Below, piece by piece: positions 62,822 to 64,000 of a stretch of 64,000 nucleotides of DNA. The stretch covers positions 1 to 64,000 of the forward strand of contig JAHDVF020001599.1 in assembly GCA_022606425.2 (NCBI GenBank), read 5' to 3'. The translations under genes were made by a program, and so were the position numbers. A model generated the notes under the pieces. It ran no database searches. It saw nothing but the letters and a program-made list of their open reading frames with translations, and had not been told where the DNA came from. The stretch is from Lepidostoma basale (lineage: Eukaryota > Arthropoda > Insecta > Trichoptera > Lepidostomatidae). Position 1 is the stretch's first letter. Every line of letters begins with the position of its first letter.

Positions 62822-63093
62822 ATATCGCACCGTGAGTGTAAAACCGAATTAAGTGCAAATACACATTTTGGAGATACGGGAGCTTAAAGACTTCATATTA
62901 CTTGGAAAAACTGTTTTTTTTTAAATAAACCAATGATTTTCGGTTTATAGTAATATACTCGTACCTATAAACCGAAAATCGTTGGTTTATTTAAAAAAAA
63001 CAAGTGTTTCCAAGCAATATGAAGACTTTAAACTCCCATATCTCCAAAATGTATATTTGCACTTAATTCGGTTTTATACTCACGGTGCGATAT
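62822..63093. repeat. 272-bp palindrome, arms about 128 bp
   Basis: ATATCGCACCGTGAGTGTAA at the left is mirrored by ACTCACGGTGCGATAT at the right. Matching runs inward through GGAGATACGGGAGC/ACTCCCATATCTCC and AACCAATGATTTTCGG/CCGAAAATCGTTGG to a centre of about 15 bp. It abuts LINE-A at 63094, whose 3' end is missing. No coding frame or hammerhead-like box. It is a foldback MITE unrelated to FB1. Confidence 0.85.
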
Positions 63094-63432
63094 TTCCTGA
63101 CATATTTCTCTCCCTTCCTCAACATTCATACATCGTGTCATGCACGCGCGTCGATTTCTCTGACTTCTTACATGTCCGACATTCAATATTTGATTTATTT
63201 GATCGTGCCACCTTTTTCCTCGGTCTTCCTCTATTTCTGGTTTCACTTACATCGTTAAAATATATTTTTTTACCATTCTTTCTTCATTCATTCTTCCGAT
63301 ATGTCTAAACCATCTAAATGATCCTTACATTATTTTGTTCATAACACCATCATTCGCACCGCATTCACTTCTTATATTTTCATTCGACACTGTATCATAC
63401 ACAGAATATTCACATATTCGTCTAAGAATTTA
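63094..63432 (-). pseudogene. LINE-A ORF2 C-terminus, 3' end missing
   Basis: Reads EECEYSVYDTVSNENIRSEC, GANDGVMNKIM, RWFRHIGRMNEERMVKK, then HDQINQILNVGHVRSQRNRR, ACMTRCMNVEEGREICQE. It stops where the palindrome begins. Several frameshifts. Confidence 0.8.
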
Positions 63433-63849
63433 TTATATTGTTTTTATAACATTTTTATTTTTACATCAATGTTTCAGAAATAATTAATAATATTATACTT
63501 ATAAAATACATAAATAAAATAAAGTAAAATATAAAATTGTCCAATTGCTAAATGAACGTTTTTTATGATCATTTTATTTTTTATTATACATGGCTCTTAA
63601 AACGTATGAAAATATTTTGGAGGAAGGTAGAAGTGAGCAGAATGTGAACAGATTTTGATAATAATTAATCAAATACGTAACCAAAATGTAACCTTACATA
63701 ATGTTTACGTAGATTTTTATTTTTAATGTTTAAACATTTTTATAAGAACATGTGTTTATGTACATGTTTACTGTTTCAAGTAAATAAATAAAATTAGTTT
63801 AATAAGATTTTTAATCGAATTTCACAAGAAGCGTAGTATTTTCCAGCAG
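63433..63849. other. AT-rich, possible intron
   Basis: No repeat recognised. Ends in TTCACAAGAAG, then TATTTTCCAGCAG, a plausible splice acceptor for the next feature. Confidence 0.35.
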
Positions 63850-64000
63850 GCGTTGCACGTATGAAATTAGAACGCATCCGTTTGTCGTGGGCCGGAAATG
63901 GTTTTCAGATTTTATCCGGAAGCTGACGCCTCTGGAACCGGCGCACCCCATAACGGTTTGTGTCTCCGAGGCGTTCCGGAAGGTCGCTTTTAAGATGTAC
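63850..64000 (+). CDS. Candidate host-gene exon, runs off the right edge
   Basis: After TTTTCCAGCAG the + strand is open for 50 codons to the window end: RCTYEIRTHPFVVGRKWFSD, FIRKLTPLEPAHPITVCVSE, AFRKVAFKMY. G+C is clearly higher than the flank and third positions favour G and C, unlike the LINE relics. The exon could begin at 63847 or 63850. I do not recognise the protein; no transposon motif is present. One minus-strand frame is also open (the last 55 codons), so the strand is inferred from the acceptor and the composition. Confidence 0.5.

Overview
This window looks like non-coding, repeat-choked DNA from an arthropod, most probably an insect. The reasons are its strong AT bias, the absence of any bacterial-style gene packing, a tRNA-derived SINE, a mariner transposon with TA target duplications, a hAT MITE with an 8-bp target duplication, Penelope-like remnants and dozens of dead LINE 3' ends. 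The order cannot be fixed from sequence alone. The only piece that looks like a host gene is a candidate exon running off the right edge (63850-64000, + strand).

Layout. Almost everything recognisable is a transposable element. (1) RTE-like LINEs, nearly all 5'-truncated to the end of ORF2: LINE-A, with a (TTAG)n tail, has more than 20 fragments; LINE-C, -D, -G and several others end in (GAA)n. (2) LINE-T, with a (TTGAT)n tail, has four copies, one split by a mariner, one by a LINE and one by a short retroposon-like insert. (3) A nearly full-length L2/CR1-group LINE (35527-38730, minus) keeps endonuclease and reverse-transcriptase domains but is frameshifted exactly at its YADD box. (4) A 1.28-kb mariner (61016-62295) has intact ends and a transposase broken by one stop and one frameshift. 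(5) A 523-bp hAT MITE lies at 43332-43854. (6) A tRNA-derived SINE has an (ATA)n tail.

The most unusual content is a set of palindromic repeat families that share one architecture: a CTGANGA-like box, one extra base, a perfect or near-perfect hairpin, GAA, a short self-complementary block (ACATGT, ACCGGT or ACAGCTGT), then C or T. This is the layout of a minimal type I hammerhead ribozyme. At 48865-49510 one such motif lies just downstream, on the same strand, of a sequence resembling the C-terminus of a Penelope-like GIY-YIG endonuclease. That fits the known presence of hammerheads in Penelope-like elements. At least seven sequence-distinct families carrying this layout sit in the 64 kb, most as head-to-head pairs.

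A second, unrelated group is a foldback family (FB1). Its roughly 0.46-kb unit occurs head-to-tail and head-to-head, including a 446-bp hairpin at 4359-4804. A third long palindrome lies at 62822-63093. Nested insertions give a partial time order: LINEs are cut by SINE-like, hAT, mariner and other LINE insertions. Unlabelled stretches between elements are AT-rich, show no convincing gene, and are noted as such.
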